Below the pieces are notes generated by a model. The model saw only the letters and a list, made by a program, of their open reading frames with translations, did not search any database and was not told the origin of the DNA. The position numbers and the translations under genes are program-made. A DNA stretch of 64,000 nucleotides from Isochrysis galbana (lineage: Eukaryota > Haptophyta > Isochrysidales > Isochrysidaceae). This document shows positions 13,424 through 24,186 of this stretch, piece after piece. The stretch is taken from contig CM030931.1 in assembly GCA_018136815.1 (NCBI GenBank), positions 1-64,000 of the forward strand, written 5' to 3'. Position 1 is the first letter of the stretch. Every line of letters begins with the position of its first letter.

Positions 13424-14225
13424 ACATCAAGGGACTCATGCCACTGGCATGGTGCCCCGCGACAAGAAAAATCTCGACACCATAGATGCGATCGCTAACT
13501 ACATCCGAAACGAATAGGTCACATGGGCAGAAAACTAAGATAGGCTATTCGCATACCCAGACGCGACCACCCCGACAGCCTAAAACCTCTATATCATAGC
13601 CTGAGATATATATAAGAGACTTCTACAGAATAGAGTTCGAATCATATGAATACCACTACATACCGGTCTTGAATCCACGCTCTTAAGATTCACCACCCTG
13701 GTGAGGGGCTAACACCGTCGAAACCTGTCGCCCGATGCGCACTCGCACGGCGGCCAGGGTAGAAAACTAAATAAAAAGGTCAGCGGAGCTCAGCGCCCCG
13801 GTATTTACAGAAGACAACAAAGGTAAACTAAGATGAGCGACAACCTCGGCCTTGTGGCGGAAGCGATTGGCCTCGCCGAAAGCTCGCCTGAGGTCGAGGC
13901 ACACCCTCCCCTCCCCACCCTCCTGAAAGAACACCCACGAAGAAGAACAACTCACGAGCACGAGACACCTCAGCAACGGCACGACACCTACACACAGCAG
14001 CAAGAAACCGGCCACCCAGAGGCACAGGAGGAGGCGAGGACAGACCACTGAGGGCCGGTGCACCCCGCCGACCCAGCCCCCCCACGACCCGGGCCCCTAT
14101 GTAGAGCACGAGGGAGTTGCGCAAGCGGAAGTGAGAGGAGAGGAAGGGATCTGGGCGTGGTACAATAGACAACCCCGTAGCCGCGCGCGTGGCGAGAAAA
14201 TTAAAAGGTTTTTTTCTAATATTGG
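13424..14225 (+). pseudogene. LINE 3' fragment, decayed
   Basis: It follows the Ty3 LTR directly. From about 13530 to 13640 the sequence resembles the LINE segment at 23830-23930 (codons for the LYIVAWRYIIGDFY-like motif, here disrupted). The 3' untranslated part (about 14080-14225) matches the tail of the 24.2-24.5 kb LINE, including a GTGGCGAGAAAATTAAAAGG end followed by T-rich sequence. It is either a 5'-truncated LINE or a LINE cut by the Ty3 insertion. Confidence 0.6.
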
Positions 14226-14584
14226 ATATGGGGGAGTAGACATTTTGTTGACGTGAGCGGAAAGCCCAAGCGGGTCGGAGGAGGGTCTCCCGGCCTATTC
14301 AGACTCCTCGTCCGAAAAGACGGTACGAAGTCCCGTCTGACCTCGGCCAAGATCGCGCTCCGTAGCTTGCACCGGCCGCGGTTGCCAAGTCCGCTCTTCG
14401 CTCTTCGCCAAGTTATTACAATATTATTACCGAGGACTAAGGTGCCCCTGCCTCCGCCACAGCTGCCGTCGCGACTGCCGCTGCCGCCGTCACGCCGCCG
14501 TGATGGATATCTGATACAGCTCATGCTGGTCGCTTGTCCTACACGAGAGCTGCCAACGCTGCCTTCGCTGCCGGAGCTCTTCTT

Positions 14585-14890
14585 TGTTGACGAGAGTTCC
14601 TGCCCCCCCCCCCCCCCGGTGCTTTTCCTTTTCCCTGGTGAGTCGCCCACATCCGACATAGGTCGGTTCGCCTCACCTGGTTTTCACCCATTGTAACTTG
14701 TGGGGAGTTAGAATGGGAGCCGGGCCCTGCAAGGGGAAGATTTGAAGGGGTGCATAGGTGTATGTATCTGTGACATCAATCAATCAACATACGTCAAGGC
14801 GTACGGGCAGGTGCGCTGAGCGCTGAGGGCGTTAGTACGGGCTAGTGGGAGTAGTGGTACTAATGCTCAGTTATATTATTATTATGGAAG
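14585..14890 (+). repeat. SINE-B fragment, 3' part
   Basis: It matches the 3' portion of SINE-B at 47650-47945: a C-run, the ACTTGTGGGGAGTTAGAATG block, the ACGGGCAGGTGCGCTGAG block, and the end TAATGCTCAG plus a TTATTATTATT tail. The 5' head and core are absent, so this is a truncated insertion. Confidence 0.7.
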
Positions 14891-15504
14891 GGCGCCGAAG
14901 CAGGGGGGTAGTAGTACGAGACGTTATAGCTCTATAGCCCGAATCTTCAAGCATTTATTTTACTACTAGATACTACTACAATAGTGGATGCAGACGCGCT
15001 CGCACCGCTAATCTAACGCCACGGCAAGCACGGCGCTCACAGCCACGGCCAATGCCCCATGATTCATGGCCACGCGGCCATGGCCACACCACGGCGCATA
15101 CGGCCACAGGCCACATCCACGCTGCAACTCCCAACACTAGCACTATTGGACAACACCGCATGCTATGGCAACGCTGACGGTACAGAGAGTACACACAACA
15201 GTCAACAGTGCATCACCTGACAATTCAGTACTGGCAGCGCACCATTCCTCGCTACCAACAATTCACTACTGCCGGCGCACCATGCCACAAATCACACTAT
15301 GCCAATACGTACCATACAATAACGTCTCCCAAAAAAGGCGTGGATGGAGAAGATGCAATAGTAGCACCGGCTCAAAAGTTTATGGCCAAAGCAATCTGCT
15401 ACAACACTATGTATTACGCCGAACGGAAATGAGCGCACATGAAGCCGGTCTCCGTCTATGATCTATCTCAGGTCACATATCGCCTGCAGCAATCGGCTGA
15501 CGTG
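14891..15504. other. Intergenic region without a recognised gene
   Basis: It contains clustered short CCACGGC/GGCCA words (15000-15120) and two imperfect copies of a motif around GGCGCACCAT (15225-15290). No supported coding region. It lies downstream of the fluoride channel gene. Confidence 0.4.
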
Positions 15505-15936
15505 TCAGCCACCATTCGCTTTGAGCGGTGCTCTCAACTTGTGCACCATAGGCGTTGGCAGCTTGAAACAATACCCAGCATAGGCGGCTCCAAGACTAAG
15601 GGTGTTGGAGGCGAGGACGTATGCGGCGGCACGCCGGAACTGTCCGTGCTGAATCATCGTGATCGTGTCCATGGAGAAGGTGGAGAACGTGGTAAACGCG
15701 CCGCAGAAGCCAACGCCCAGGAGGAGCTGCTGTCGGCGTGCGGCTCCGTTGCCTGACAGAGAGCCCAGCGCGAAGCTGCCAAGAATGTTAAGCGCGAGGA
15801 TGACGAGCGGGCCCGCGTCGCGTCGCTTGGCTGCCTCCGAAGACGCGAAGCGGAGCAGCGCTCCGCCCACCGCACCCGCGCTCACCAATGCCATCTCGGG
15901 CACTACTGGTGGGAGCAATGGAGGGCCGAGCGTCAT
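15505..15936 (-). CDS. crcB: Fluoride ion channel, CrcB/Fluc family, single domain
   Basis: A complete 143-residue frame from a true ATG. Fluc proteins are small membrane channels that export fluoride, usually as antiparallel dimers. Family features seen: GAVGGALLRF in TM1, LALNILGSFALGSLSG in TM2, the diagnostic GFCGAFTTFSTFSMD break and phenylalanine-box region near residues 76-90, and a fourth hydrophobic segment AAAYVLASNTLSLGAAYAGY. Length matches bacterial single-domain CrcB; fungal and plant FEX proteins are usually two fused domains. No intron is apparent and no second domain lies next to it. The name is secure from the motifs; the cellular location (plasma membrane or organelle) cannot be told. 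Confidence 0.9.
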   Translation of the reverse strand: MTLGPPLLPPVVPEMALVSAGAVGGALLRFASSEAAKRRDAGPLVILALNILGSFALGSLSGNGAARRQQLLLGVGFCGAFTTFSTFSMDTITMIQHGQFRRAAAYVLASNTLSLGAAYAGYCFKLPTPMVHKLRAPLKANGG

Positions 15937-16310
15937 CGCACTCCAAGAAAAGAAAGCGTTGAAGTTCGAGGACGACAGAACGGAATGATGTGAAAAGAGT
16001 AGGAATAAACTAGAGAAGTGTGAACAGGCCTCTTGGTCTTCTTGTCTTCTTCTTTGCCATCTCCAACATATACTCTAGAGTACCAAGAGTCTCATGTACG
16101 ATGTAAGTACGAGTCACTCAACAAAGAAAGGGTCTCAGACGTTCTGGGTTGGCGGTTGGGGCGGCCCTCGACCTTCGACCTTCGAGCGAGCATTCTGGGG
16201 CAGTCAAGCACTCAGCACTCTGTGGACTCTAGGGAGCCGTATCTCGGACGTCGATGAACCCGATGCTAGTGAGCGCCTCGAAGAAGCGGGCCTCGAGCAC
16301 AGCATCGCGG

Positions 16311-16404
16311 GACTCGAGTTTCCCCCGTGCACGCAGCGCCCTCCAGAAGTGAATCTCGAGTCTCGAGACTCGAGTCTCGAGTACGCGCGGGGGAAACTCG
16401 AGTC
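16311..16404. repeat. Palindromic GAGTCTCGAG region with hairpin arms
   Basis: GACTCGAGTTTCCCCCG (16311-16327) is perfectly complementary to 16388-16404. Between the arms lies a self-complementary GAGTCTCGAGACTCGAG run. The structure ends 24 bases before an assembly gap. Confidence 0.8.
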
Positions 16405-16428
16405 TTGCTCGCGTCTCCCAGCGTCCCC

Positions 16429-16528
16429 NNNNNNNNNNNNNNNNNNNNNNNNNNNNNNNNNNNNNNNNNNNNNNNNNNNNNNNNNNNNNNNNNNNNNNNN
16501 NNNNNNNNNNNNNNNNNNNNNNNNNNNN
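16429..16528. other. Assembly gap, 100 N
   Basis: Exactly 100 N, the usual placeholder for a scaffold join of unknown size. Confidence 0.99.
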
Positions 16529-17849
16529 CCTTAAGCTCAATCCACCGTGCGGTCAATCTTCATACCACAAATCCTCTCGATGCAATCTTTGGAGGGACCG
16601 GAGCAACTTCGGTGGACAAGCACAGCGAGTCAAAAAGTGATCCCGGCTGTTCAATCAGTCGGCATAGGTGAGCTGCGCCGACTGCACGCCTGCGCTTTGC
16701 GACCGCTGCAGATGCCATTTCACCTCAGGTCAAGAGCGATCCTCGCTCATTCCGGGCTGCGTCGTGGTGTACACACGGGAGTAAATGCTCAGCTCCACCG
16801 CCCGCACATTGCTCTTGTTTTGCCAGCTCCACATCATCCGACTCGAGACGTTTCGCATTCGAGACCCTTCGCGGACGCAACCCTCTTCAAGTCGGTTCCG
16901 GCCCTGCCTAGACTTTTGGGAAGCACACGTCTCCAAGTAGCACCAAGACTCTTCAGATACCATCTCATGCTCGGATGACTCCGATGCAGAATGCATCACA
17001 ACGGTCAGGGCTTGATACACATGCCCTCCGATGTTCTCTCATCATTCGCGCACGTCTGACTTTGTTTTATTTTGCTTTTTGACGCGCTCTCCAAAGTGCC
17101 ATGATTTGACTATCGCTCCTATAGGAGATGGCGCCTGCGGCGCTATCCAACTGTTTGGGCAGGCGTGTTGACGGTCCTCGATGATGATGCTTATGCACCA
17201 CATTTTGCACAAGGCCACGCCTCTCATTTTCGTCCTTATATAGCGTACTCCATCTTACATCTCATGTGCAACGTACTCGCCCAGGATCAAGATCTTGATG
17301 GAAGCTAAGATCTAGTTCCCTGTTGTATGTCTCCACCTTTTCATTGGCGCTTTCAATCGCCTCTTCTCTTGCTATCACGCTATGTGCTAGTCGGGGTGGT
17401 TCTTGATGTGTCTTCTTCTACTGAGCCGCTCATCTCACGTACCTCATTCCCCTAGCAGCATTCGTACGTTACTCAAAGCTCGTTCATCTCGATCGAAAAT
17501 GGGTCATTTTGCTAAGGTTTCGTTTTCGTAATTTCTATGTCCAAATCTTCTTCACGTGCAACATGTTGCTATTTCAAGGCTTGCGCACCTGTCGCATTTG
17601 GGCTGCCCCAAAAACGTTCTGGAAAGCTAATTGGCGTCGTCGTTTTGGGGCTAGTTCTCCTGTTTGTCTCTCGGCCTTCTTTGATAGGCCTAAGCCCATC
17701 GGGCACTTGGTTCTTTCGGCCTAGTCGTAATTGCGTGTTTGCGTCGTAATTGTTGCCCCGTTGTTGAGCTACGCATTAGCATGCGCTTGGTCCTAGTCCT
17801 AGTTTATGTTTCACGGGGGCCGCGCTAATGCCTTGTTGCTAGGGATACG
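16529..17849. other. Region without a recognised gene
   Basis: Less GC-rich than its surroundings from 17000 on. Open frames exist (for example 16547-16978 + and 17042-17227 -) but show no known motif and I cannot support them. It may be the remains of an older element or intergenic DNA. Confidence 0.4.
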
Positions 17850-18001
17850 TAGCCCGGTCACTCACACTCACTCTTTTGTCTTTTGCTAGTACTACACTTT
17901 TTGTTGCTCATCTCAACTAAGTTTATCCTTGATTCACTCATGGGGGCACGAGCCCCGCCCCCCCTCTCTCCACTCTCCTTCCCCGCTGTGGAGGAGGAAC
18001 C
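17850..18001 (+). repeat. TIR end plus SINE-A head fragment
   Basis: TAGCCCGGTCACTCAC at 17850-17865 is the terminal motif of the satellite-bearing TIR element. Close behind it (about 17912-17995) is the SINE-A 5' head (CAACTAAGTTTAT, then a CATGGGGGCACGAGCC block and C-rich sequence). The LTR fragment follows, so at least three insertion events are stacked here. Confidence 0.65.
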
Positions 18002-18437
18002 TGTTGTATTCCTGCCCATCTGAAGGCTATAGGCATGAATATTCGTGTAAGGTACGCGCTCACAATTACACTTGAACAGTTCCCCGTGATGCCACTGACG
18101 CACAAGACACACAGATTCGGATTCCCCATGGTCTCAAGTCCAGGTTTGCGGATTTTGGTCTCGAAATTTGCGATTCGAAATTTTTTTTGCTGTTACTGTT
18201 ACTCTAATTGTTGGCTCGTTTAAGGTAATAAACCGGCATGACTTCGACTTCTCGTTCTGCGGTCACCCTGCGAGACTCTCTATCCCTTTCTCTCCGTCCT
18301 CCTCTCTTCGGCCGACAGAGGGAAGATTCGTCCAAAACATTTTCCGGTCCCAAGATATCTTGTGGGGGGGGCCTCTCCGCGCTCCGCGAGGGAAAGAGGG
18401 AAAGGACGCGATCTCGCTCCGAGATCGGCCTCGCGCC
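18002..18437 (+). repeat. Truncated Ty3 LTR fragment
   Basis: It starts TGTTGTATTCCTGCCCATCT and follows the LTRs at 12074 and 58024 for about 435 bp, to the CGAGATCGGCCTCGCGCC block. The remaining 900 bp of the LTR and any internal region are missing, so it is a deletion product and not a clean solo LTR. Confidence 0.82.
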
Positions 18438-18800
18438 GGGTAGGGGGAGGGGAGGGAATGAACAACTTCCTAGGGCGGTTGCACGGCCTGGGGAGGAGGG
18501 CTGCATGAGCGAGCTGCATTCCCCAAGAAGTTGTTTGGTTCCCCCCTACCCCCATACGCCATACGCCATACGCGGGAAGTTGTCAGATATATGCGCGGTT
18601 TAGGGGGTTCATGCGCGGTTTTTATTTATGAGCTCTCTAATCTGACACAATCCCGCGTATGCTGGAGGTAAGGGGGGGGGGGAGGGGGGGGATGAACAAC
18701 TTCCTGGGGTGGTTGCACAGCCTGGGGAGGGCTGCACGAGCGAGCTGCATTCCCCAAGAATTTGTTTGGTTCCCCCCTATCCCCGTACACGGAAGGTTGC
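18438..18800 (+). repeat. Direct repeat of about 125 bp, two copies
   Basis: The block with GAACAACTTCCTAGGGCGG, CGAGCTGCATTCCCCAAGAA and TTGGTTCCCCCCTA occurs at about 18440-18555 and again at about 18675-18790 with a few changes. The spacer contains short CCATACG repeats and a GCGCGGTTT pair. Confidence 0.75.
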
Positions 18801-19011
18801 GTTGGTTGCCTCCTTTTCGCCCACCGCCGACGCGAAGGGGACCCAGGGACAACATGGGAGCGTCGAATAATATTTCATGTTTGTTGTTTGTTAAAATTAA
18901 GGGTCTGTGCGTCTGTGCGAAATGGTCTATAGCAATCGTAGATAAAATAAAAGCGGTAGTGCAAGTGCAAAATGTGTGCATTTCATTCTTAAATTTCATC
19001 GCGCACGATGA

Positions 19012-19771
19012 CGCAACTAAGTTTATACTTGGTTGCCCCATGGGGGTGCACGAGCCCCCCCCTCTCTCCACTCCTCCCCTGCCATGGGGGAGGAACCACC
19101 CATCCTCCTGGCACGCCTGGTGGCTTGCCAGGAGGCCACTGCCCTACTGACCCACTCCCTTCCCCACAGGCTCGCCCCATTCGCCCATCCTGGCCCCTCG
19201 TGGCCAGCCCATTGCTCCAACCCCCCCTCCCCCCCTGGTCGACAGGCAGACAGGTGCAGATTGGGGGCCCCAGAGGCTCAGGAGCGCCAGCGAGGGAGAG
19301 GCAGGGGAGACCAGGGCCCAGTCCCAGCCTCCTCTGCCCCCAGAGCTGGCCTCCATGAGCCTCCAGGGGTCGCCAGCAGGCAGCTGCAGGCCTGCCGCAG
19401 GCGCGCCATCGCGCGTGCCGCAGGAGAGGGGAGAGAGAGCGCGGAGAAGGGGGTGGGCGGAGCGAGAGCTCCGCTCACCGAAAAATAGGTAAGTCCCGCA
19501 CCTGTTTACAGGATAAGTCGGGGCTGAGACCGCCGCCCACTCGGAGACACAGGAGGAAGGGGGGGAATGATCACCGGGGGGGGGGCGCGGGCCACCGGAC
19601 CATATCTAAGCCCTTCACCCCTATCCCCCTAGTAGTGCACGGGGGGAGTCGCCTTATGGCGGGGGGAGAAGGGCCGGGGAAGTGGGGGTGTAGAAAGTTT
19701 CCTACGTGAGTAGAAAGTAGAGGGTCCACGGCCGCGTGTGCGGTGAGACTATTAAAAGGTTTATTTTATTA
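19012..19771 (+). mobile_element. SINE-A, full-length copy with 16-bp TSD
   Basis: The element is flanked by TCATCGCGCACGATGA at 18996-19011 and 19772-19787, a perfect 16-bp TSD, which sets both ends. It has the head (ACTAAGTTTATACTTGG, CCCATGGGGG), the shared core (GCCAGCGAGGGAGAGGCAGG, then CCCAGCCTCCTCTGCCCCC), and the tail GCGGTGAGACTATTAAAAGG plus TTTATT. The last 130 bp resemble the 3' end of the LINE at 24.4 kb. TSD length and tail indicate target-primed reverse transcription. I saw no clear tRNA-like promoter. Open frames in it are not supported as genes. Confidence 0.85.
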
Positions 19772-20113
19772 TCATCGCGCACGATGATCCAGACAGCCTT
19801 TTGTTTTGGGTGTGCTTTATTTTTTTAGGAGACGCTTGTTTTTTGACGCGGGTGGCTCCTGCGCGCGCGAAAAGCCTCTCTCTTGGGCGCCGCCCGGAAG
19901 TCCACGCGATCTATACCAAGAGAGAGCGGTGCGAGGGGGACGACCCGCATCGCGTATTTGGAAACGAGGGGTACCAAATGAAGGCAAACGACCTGACCTG
20001 AGAGTGGCAACGTCGTCTATCGTCTACCAGCTACCAGTGCTTCGGAGAGCGTGGTTCTCTTTGCGATGTTACCCTTCGTCTACACAATGCTGCTATCTAT
20101 CACTGGGACTGGG

Positions 20114-20388
20114 ATGGGGGGAAGCCGCAAGGCTGGGCCCCCACAAACCACAAAGAGACGCGACCCAAAGCGCCTCACAGCAACTGCGAGCCAAAAGGCC
20201 CGCCCCCCCCCCTCCCCCGACGCCAGACCCAAAGTAGTGCACATGGCTCGACCCCCCAAAACCGAACAAAAAGGACCGAGGGGGGGGGCGAAAGGGGAGC
20301 GAGAGTGGGGCAAGGGCGATGTCAGGGGGTGTCCCCAACGAGAGGGACGGGGGATAGCAGAGATGTAGGCACCTTCAAGAATTTTTTT
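20114..20388 (+). mobile_element. Short retroposon with T8 tail and 16-bp TSD
   Basis: TATCACTGGGACTGGG occurs at 20098-20113 and 20389-20404, flanking 275 bp that end in CCTTCAAGAATTTTTTTT. The same tail (CAAGAATTTTTTTT) is seen at about 22376-22389, so a family exists. It contains a GTAGTGCACATGG block reminiscent of SINE-A. It lies about 385 bp upstream of the NIPA-like start codon. Confidence 0.75.
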
Positions 20389-20773
20389 TATCACTGGGAC
20401 TGGGCCCCATAATGGGTTGGGGCTAAACAGTATGGGCCTGCCCATGGCTCCCACGCTCCCACGGCTGCCCCACGCGCTCTACTCGAACACAGATGTTCTT
20501 TACTACTCTAGGCGAGCAGAGACGGGTACTAGTAGTATTATTATTTTTGGTGCGTCGGGCCCAGGCCGGCCCCCTTCCGGTGCCCCTGCCCCTCATCCCC
20601 CTTCCTTCCCCTCCCCCCCCTCTCCCCCGCGCGCGGTTCCGCGACGGGCCGGCCCCCGGTGGCCTCCCCCCCCCCCCCCCCCTCTTCCCCTCCACCTCGC
20701 CATACCGCCGCAGCCCGCTCGCCCACACCCTATCTTTGCCTTTCCGTCGACTCTCTTCGCCACTCGGGCGCCA

Positions 20774-21919
20774 ATGTTCACGCTCATGGCGCGCCGCCTC
20801 GAAACTACCACGGAGTCTAACCTCTGGTGGGTCGGTGTGCTTCTCGACTGCGTTGCCACGCTCGCTGGCACAGGTGGCAAGCAGCTGCTCCGCCACGCGT
20901 CCGTCACAAAGAAGATGCGGTACTACCCGATGGGTCTGGTGTTCACCGCGGTGATCGATCCGGCGTTCGACATCGCAGCTTATTCATTCGCTGCAGTGTC
21001 CATCATTGCCCCCATGGCTGGAATGGTCGTCGTTTGGAACATCCTCTTGGCGCCTTGCACTCTAGGGGAGCAGCTCACCTTCTCGAGGAAGGCTGGAGCG
21101 TTACTGATCTGCATTGGTACCTTGTGTGTGGGTCTCTTTGGAAATCACAACGAGGTGGAGCGCACAGTGGAAGAGTATCTTGCGCTCTTTGCCGAGCCTG
21201 CTGCATGTGCTTACTATGCTGCCTTTGTCATTTGGTCGATTGGCTGCCTAGTGGTTTGGAAGCTGGGTTCTCCAATCGTCTCTGGCTTTTGCGTTGGGGC
21301 ATACGCAGGTTCTTTGGCCGGTAACATGTTCACCACTAAGGCCGTTGTGGAGATGTTCGTGTGCGTGATGACATCAGACACTGGGGAAGACGGCACAGCC
21401 GCTGCAAGCGGCTGTGAGACGAACCCGTTTTACACAATCTGGCCTTACTTGTTCATTACGATCTCACTCACAATCTGCATCATCTCGTTATACCTACTCG
21501 CGCTGGGCCTGACGAAATTCGAAGCTCTCTACATGATTACCGTGTATGAAGGATTCATGATCATATCGGGCTCACTGGCCGGGAACATCGTTATGGGAGA
21601 GGCGGCAGGGCAGCCTACTCACATACTCCTTCTCTATGGGGTCGCAATACTTGTGATCCTCTGGGGTCTTGGGATATTGCTTCGAGGAGAGGCAGGCCCG
21701 GATGGGGCAAGGGCTCGAATGCTGCATGATGAGGAGGACCCCAAGTGGTCTTCAGCGGCGGAGGGGCTCGCCATGGTTGGATCTTCCTCAGAAAAGGGAC
21801 TCAGGGCCGCCATAGAGTACGATGTGCCCGAGACGTCCGAGGGTGTAGACACCCACTCACGAGAGGCCCATGACAACGAAATCTCTGGAAGCGCACATAA
21901 TGTGCCGTCCAGCGAATGA
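20774..21919 (+). CDS. NIPA-like magnesium transporter
   Basis: 381 residues from the ATG at 20774. The frame is open further upstream to 20417, but that start is TTG and the extra part is proline-rich low-complexity sequence, so I take the ATG just before the first membrane segment. NIPA proteins belong to the drug/metabolite transporter superfamily and move Mg2+. Seen: about nine hydrophobic segments, beginning WWVGVLLDCVATLAGTGGK; the family block FAAVSIIAPMAGMVVVWNIL followed by APCTLGE; late helices YLFITISLTICIISLYLLAL and ILLLYGVAILVILWGLGILL; then a hydrophilic acidic C-terminal tail from about residue 310. No intron is evident. The upstream region is C-rich and carries a retroposon insertion. 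Substrate is by family only. Confidence 0.82.
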   Translation: MFTLMARRLETTTESNLWWVGVLLDCVATLAGTGGKQLLRHASVTKKMRYYPMGLVFTAVIDPAFDIAAYSFAAVSIIAPMAGMVVVWNILLAPCTLGEQLTFSRKAGALLICIGTLCVGLFGNHNEVERTVEEYLALFAEPAACAYYAAFVIWSIGCLVVWKLGSPIVSGFCVGAYAGSLAGNMFTTKAVVEMFVCVMTSDTGEDGTAAASGCETNPFYTIWPYLFITISLTICIISLYLLALGLTKFEALYMITVYEGFMIISGSLAGNIVMGEAAGQPTHILLLYGVAILVILWGLGILLRGEAGPDGARARMLHDEEDPKWSSAAEGLAMVGSSSEKGLRAAIEYDVPETSEGVDTHSREAHDNEISGSAHNVPSSE

Positions 21920-22390
21920 TCAAATCCTACAATTTTAATGGACTGGAGACTCGGAAGCCAGAGCGCTTGAAAGTCAATGAGTTCTTCCCGCAACTATATC
22001 GAAGTGCCGTCTCATCCGGTTCGTCGGCCACCGTACTAGCATGGGACCTGGGTGGCACATGTGTGAATTTGCTTTCATCATCGGGAGTTGCAACATGGGT
22101 AATTGTTATGATACCGCCGGGCAACTCTTTGTGTGTGGCAAACTCATCGCGTCGTGCATGGTGTATCTCAATATGCATCGTGTGATCCTGTGTGTACCTG
22201 TTGTGCTGAGGGCTCGTGCTTGAGCTCATTTGTTGGTCATCGTCGGCTCTACACCTTCGTCATAAATATTGTATATCCTAGCCAACGCCACTAGTAGTGC
22301 CACTAGCTAAATGGACACAACTTTTCAGCCCCGGATTCCCACCATGCCCGACGCCTTCAAGATCAAGAACAAGAATCAAGAATTTTTTTT
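21920..22390. other. NIPA downstream region with SINE-C tail and T8-tail fragments
   Basis: The 3' flank of the transporter. At about 22262-22300 it has TATATCCTAGCCAACGCCACTAG, read here as the reverse SINE-C tail, and at 22340-22389 a CTTCAAGATCAAGAAC...CAAGAATTTTTTTT end like that of the 20.1-kb retroposon. No gene seen. Confidence 0.5.
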
Positions 22391-22569
22391 ACCTCCTACT
22401 CCTACTCGACGACTCGACGAAGCAACGATGGACGGAGCAAAGGCCAAAGGAACCGGGTAAGGCTCCAGAAGGTGCGACCTGAGGTTCGGGGCTTTCTTTC
22501 GGACCATACCCCTTTATTTTGGGAAGCCTCGGGTGGCCTGGTCGTTCCCCCCCGCGGACCTACCCCCTA

Positions 22570-22990
22570 CCCCCTCTCGAGGCCTCGAGGTCACGTTCCG
22601 TCGAAAAGTCGCGTTCCGTCAAAAGAGGGCCAGGTGATAGTTTTGTTTTCACTCAGAATGTTATGCTAGTACAGGCGCACGGACGCGGCGCGCGCGCAGA
22701 TAACACCACAGACCACAGAGCGCGCGTACGCATTCGATTTATCGAGTGAGGCATCACCGTTTTAGCTTGTTTTCTTTTTCAGGTAGGAATGTCTGAACAA
22801 TTCCTCCAATGAGTATTACTATTACAAAGATGAGCACAAAGCTATAATCATGACACCCATGGGTACAATGCCGAATACCCAATAGTACCACGGCATGTCG
22901 CGTCTTTAACCGTCTTTAAGACAAGAGGTATTATTTTCAAGTCGCGGTCCGTCAAAGGAGAGCCAGGTGACAGTTTTGTTTTCAGCCAGA
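22570..22990. repeat. Diverged direct repeat around GCCAGGTGACAGTTTTGTTTTC
   Basis: A block with TTCCGTCAAAAGAGGGCCAGG, TGATAGTTTTGTTTTCA and a GGACGCGGCGCG run (22600-22700) recurs at 22935-23010 with moderate divergence. It may be the edge of an unidentified element. No coding evidence. Confidence 0.5.
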
Positions 22991-23379
22991 CAAGGACGCG
23001 GCGCGTGCGCATAGCAACTTCCCCCCCACGGTAACCAGCGGCACTCGCCGGGGCAGCGCGCGAGCAGTGGCGCGGGGGTGATCCGCTCGCCCGTGAGCAC
23101 GTCGGCCAGGTAGACGCTCGTGTTGTCGGTGGTCCTTCCCCGCATCCCCTCCACCGCCCTCGTTGTCGACCTCTGCTGCGGCACCAGCTTCTCCGTCACG
23201 CCACACACGCGCTCCGTCGGCGTCGACCTCAGCGTCCCCATGCTCACCGTCGCGCGCGCAAGGGGCACCAACGCCGCGCTACCAACACGAATTACCTCGG
23301 AGAGCCGGCCGACCGGACGGGGGTCGCGACCCCAGAAGAAGCCCGACTATACCACCCCCCCGCTAGATGGGAGGGAGGG

Positions 23380-24186
23380 TTGAAAGGCCCCAAATACGCG
23401 GAATACCCGCTAGCGGACGAGTATACAATGGACGGCAAAAAACACCTGGACCTCACCACGGTCTCGGACATAACACAGGTGCTAGAGAAAAACATGCCAG
23501 ATAACAAACCCCAGCCGGCAAGCGAGGCATGGGCCCGAAGAATCAACCTAACCCACGAGGAGTGGAAGCACGTGGCCAGCTTATACACCCTACCCCTACT
23601 AAAACACACGGACAAACACCCACACTTCAAACACATCACCCACAGGAAGATTGGTACGCGGAATCGCTTCGGCACGGCGACCACGAATACCTGCAGACTG
23701 TGCGGAAAATACCACGAGAGCTCAACCCACTTAGCCAGGTGCTCAGCCACGAAGCCAATCTTCGAGACCATAGCGGGTTTCACGCCGGAACGCAAAAGGA
23801 CAGCGACACAGAAAATAAAGGACAGACTCTTCGCATACCCGAGTACACCGACGCCCGATAGCCTCAAAACCCTATACATAGTAGCATGGAGATACATAAT
23901 AGGCGACTTCTACAAAGTCGAATACGACAATCACCCCTTCCATTATATACCCGTCATCGAACGCACCTTGACCAGATTCACGTTCCTCGTACGGGGCCTC
24001 GAAGCCTCTAACAAAACCTCGCCGGCACGTACGCACCAAGCCTCCAGAGGCAGAAAACCAAAGATCAAAGACGCAAGAGATCTTAGCGCCCCAATATTTA
24101 AGATGAATGACAAAGGTGTCCTCGCGATGAACGTGAATCTGTCCCTGGTGGCACACGCACTCGACATAGCGGGAAAGGTGGCCTGA
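23380..24186 (+). pseudogene. LINE-type retrotransposon C-terminal fragment with zinc-finger motif
   Basis: An open frame of 268 codons that starts at a TTG and so is a 5'-truncated piece. It holds the cysteine/histidine motif CRLCGKYHESSTHLARC near residues 107-123, like the zinc-binding region found after the reverse transcriptase in many plant and algal non-LTR elements, and the motif LYIVAWRYIIGDFY near 165-178, shared with the fragment at 29049-29447. No RT core is present. The 3' untranslated part runs to about 24525 and ends GCGGTGAGATCATTAAGAAG plus T-rich sequence, nearly the SINE-A tail. Family assignment is inferred from architecture. Confidence 0.65.

Noticed and set aside
20417..20773. 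N-terminal extension of the NIPA-like protein
   Set aside because: It starts at TTG, is proline-rich with C-homopolymers, and precedes a good ATG next to the first membrane helix. I treat it as 5' untranslated.
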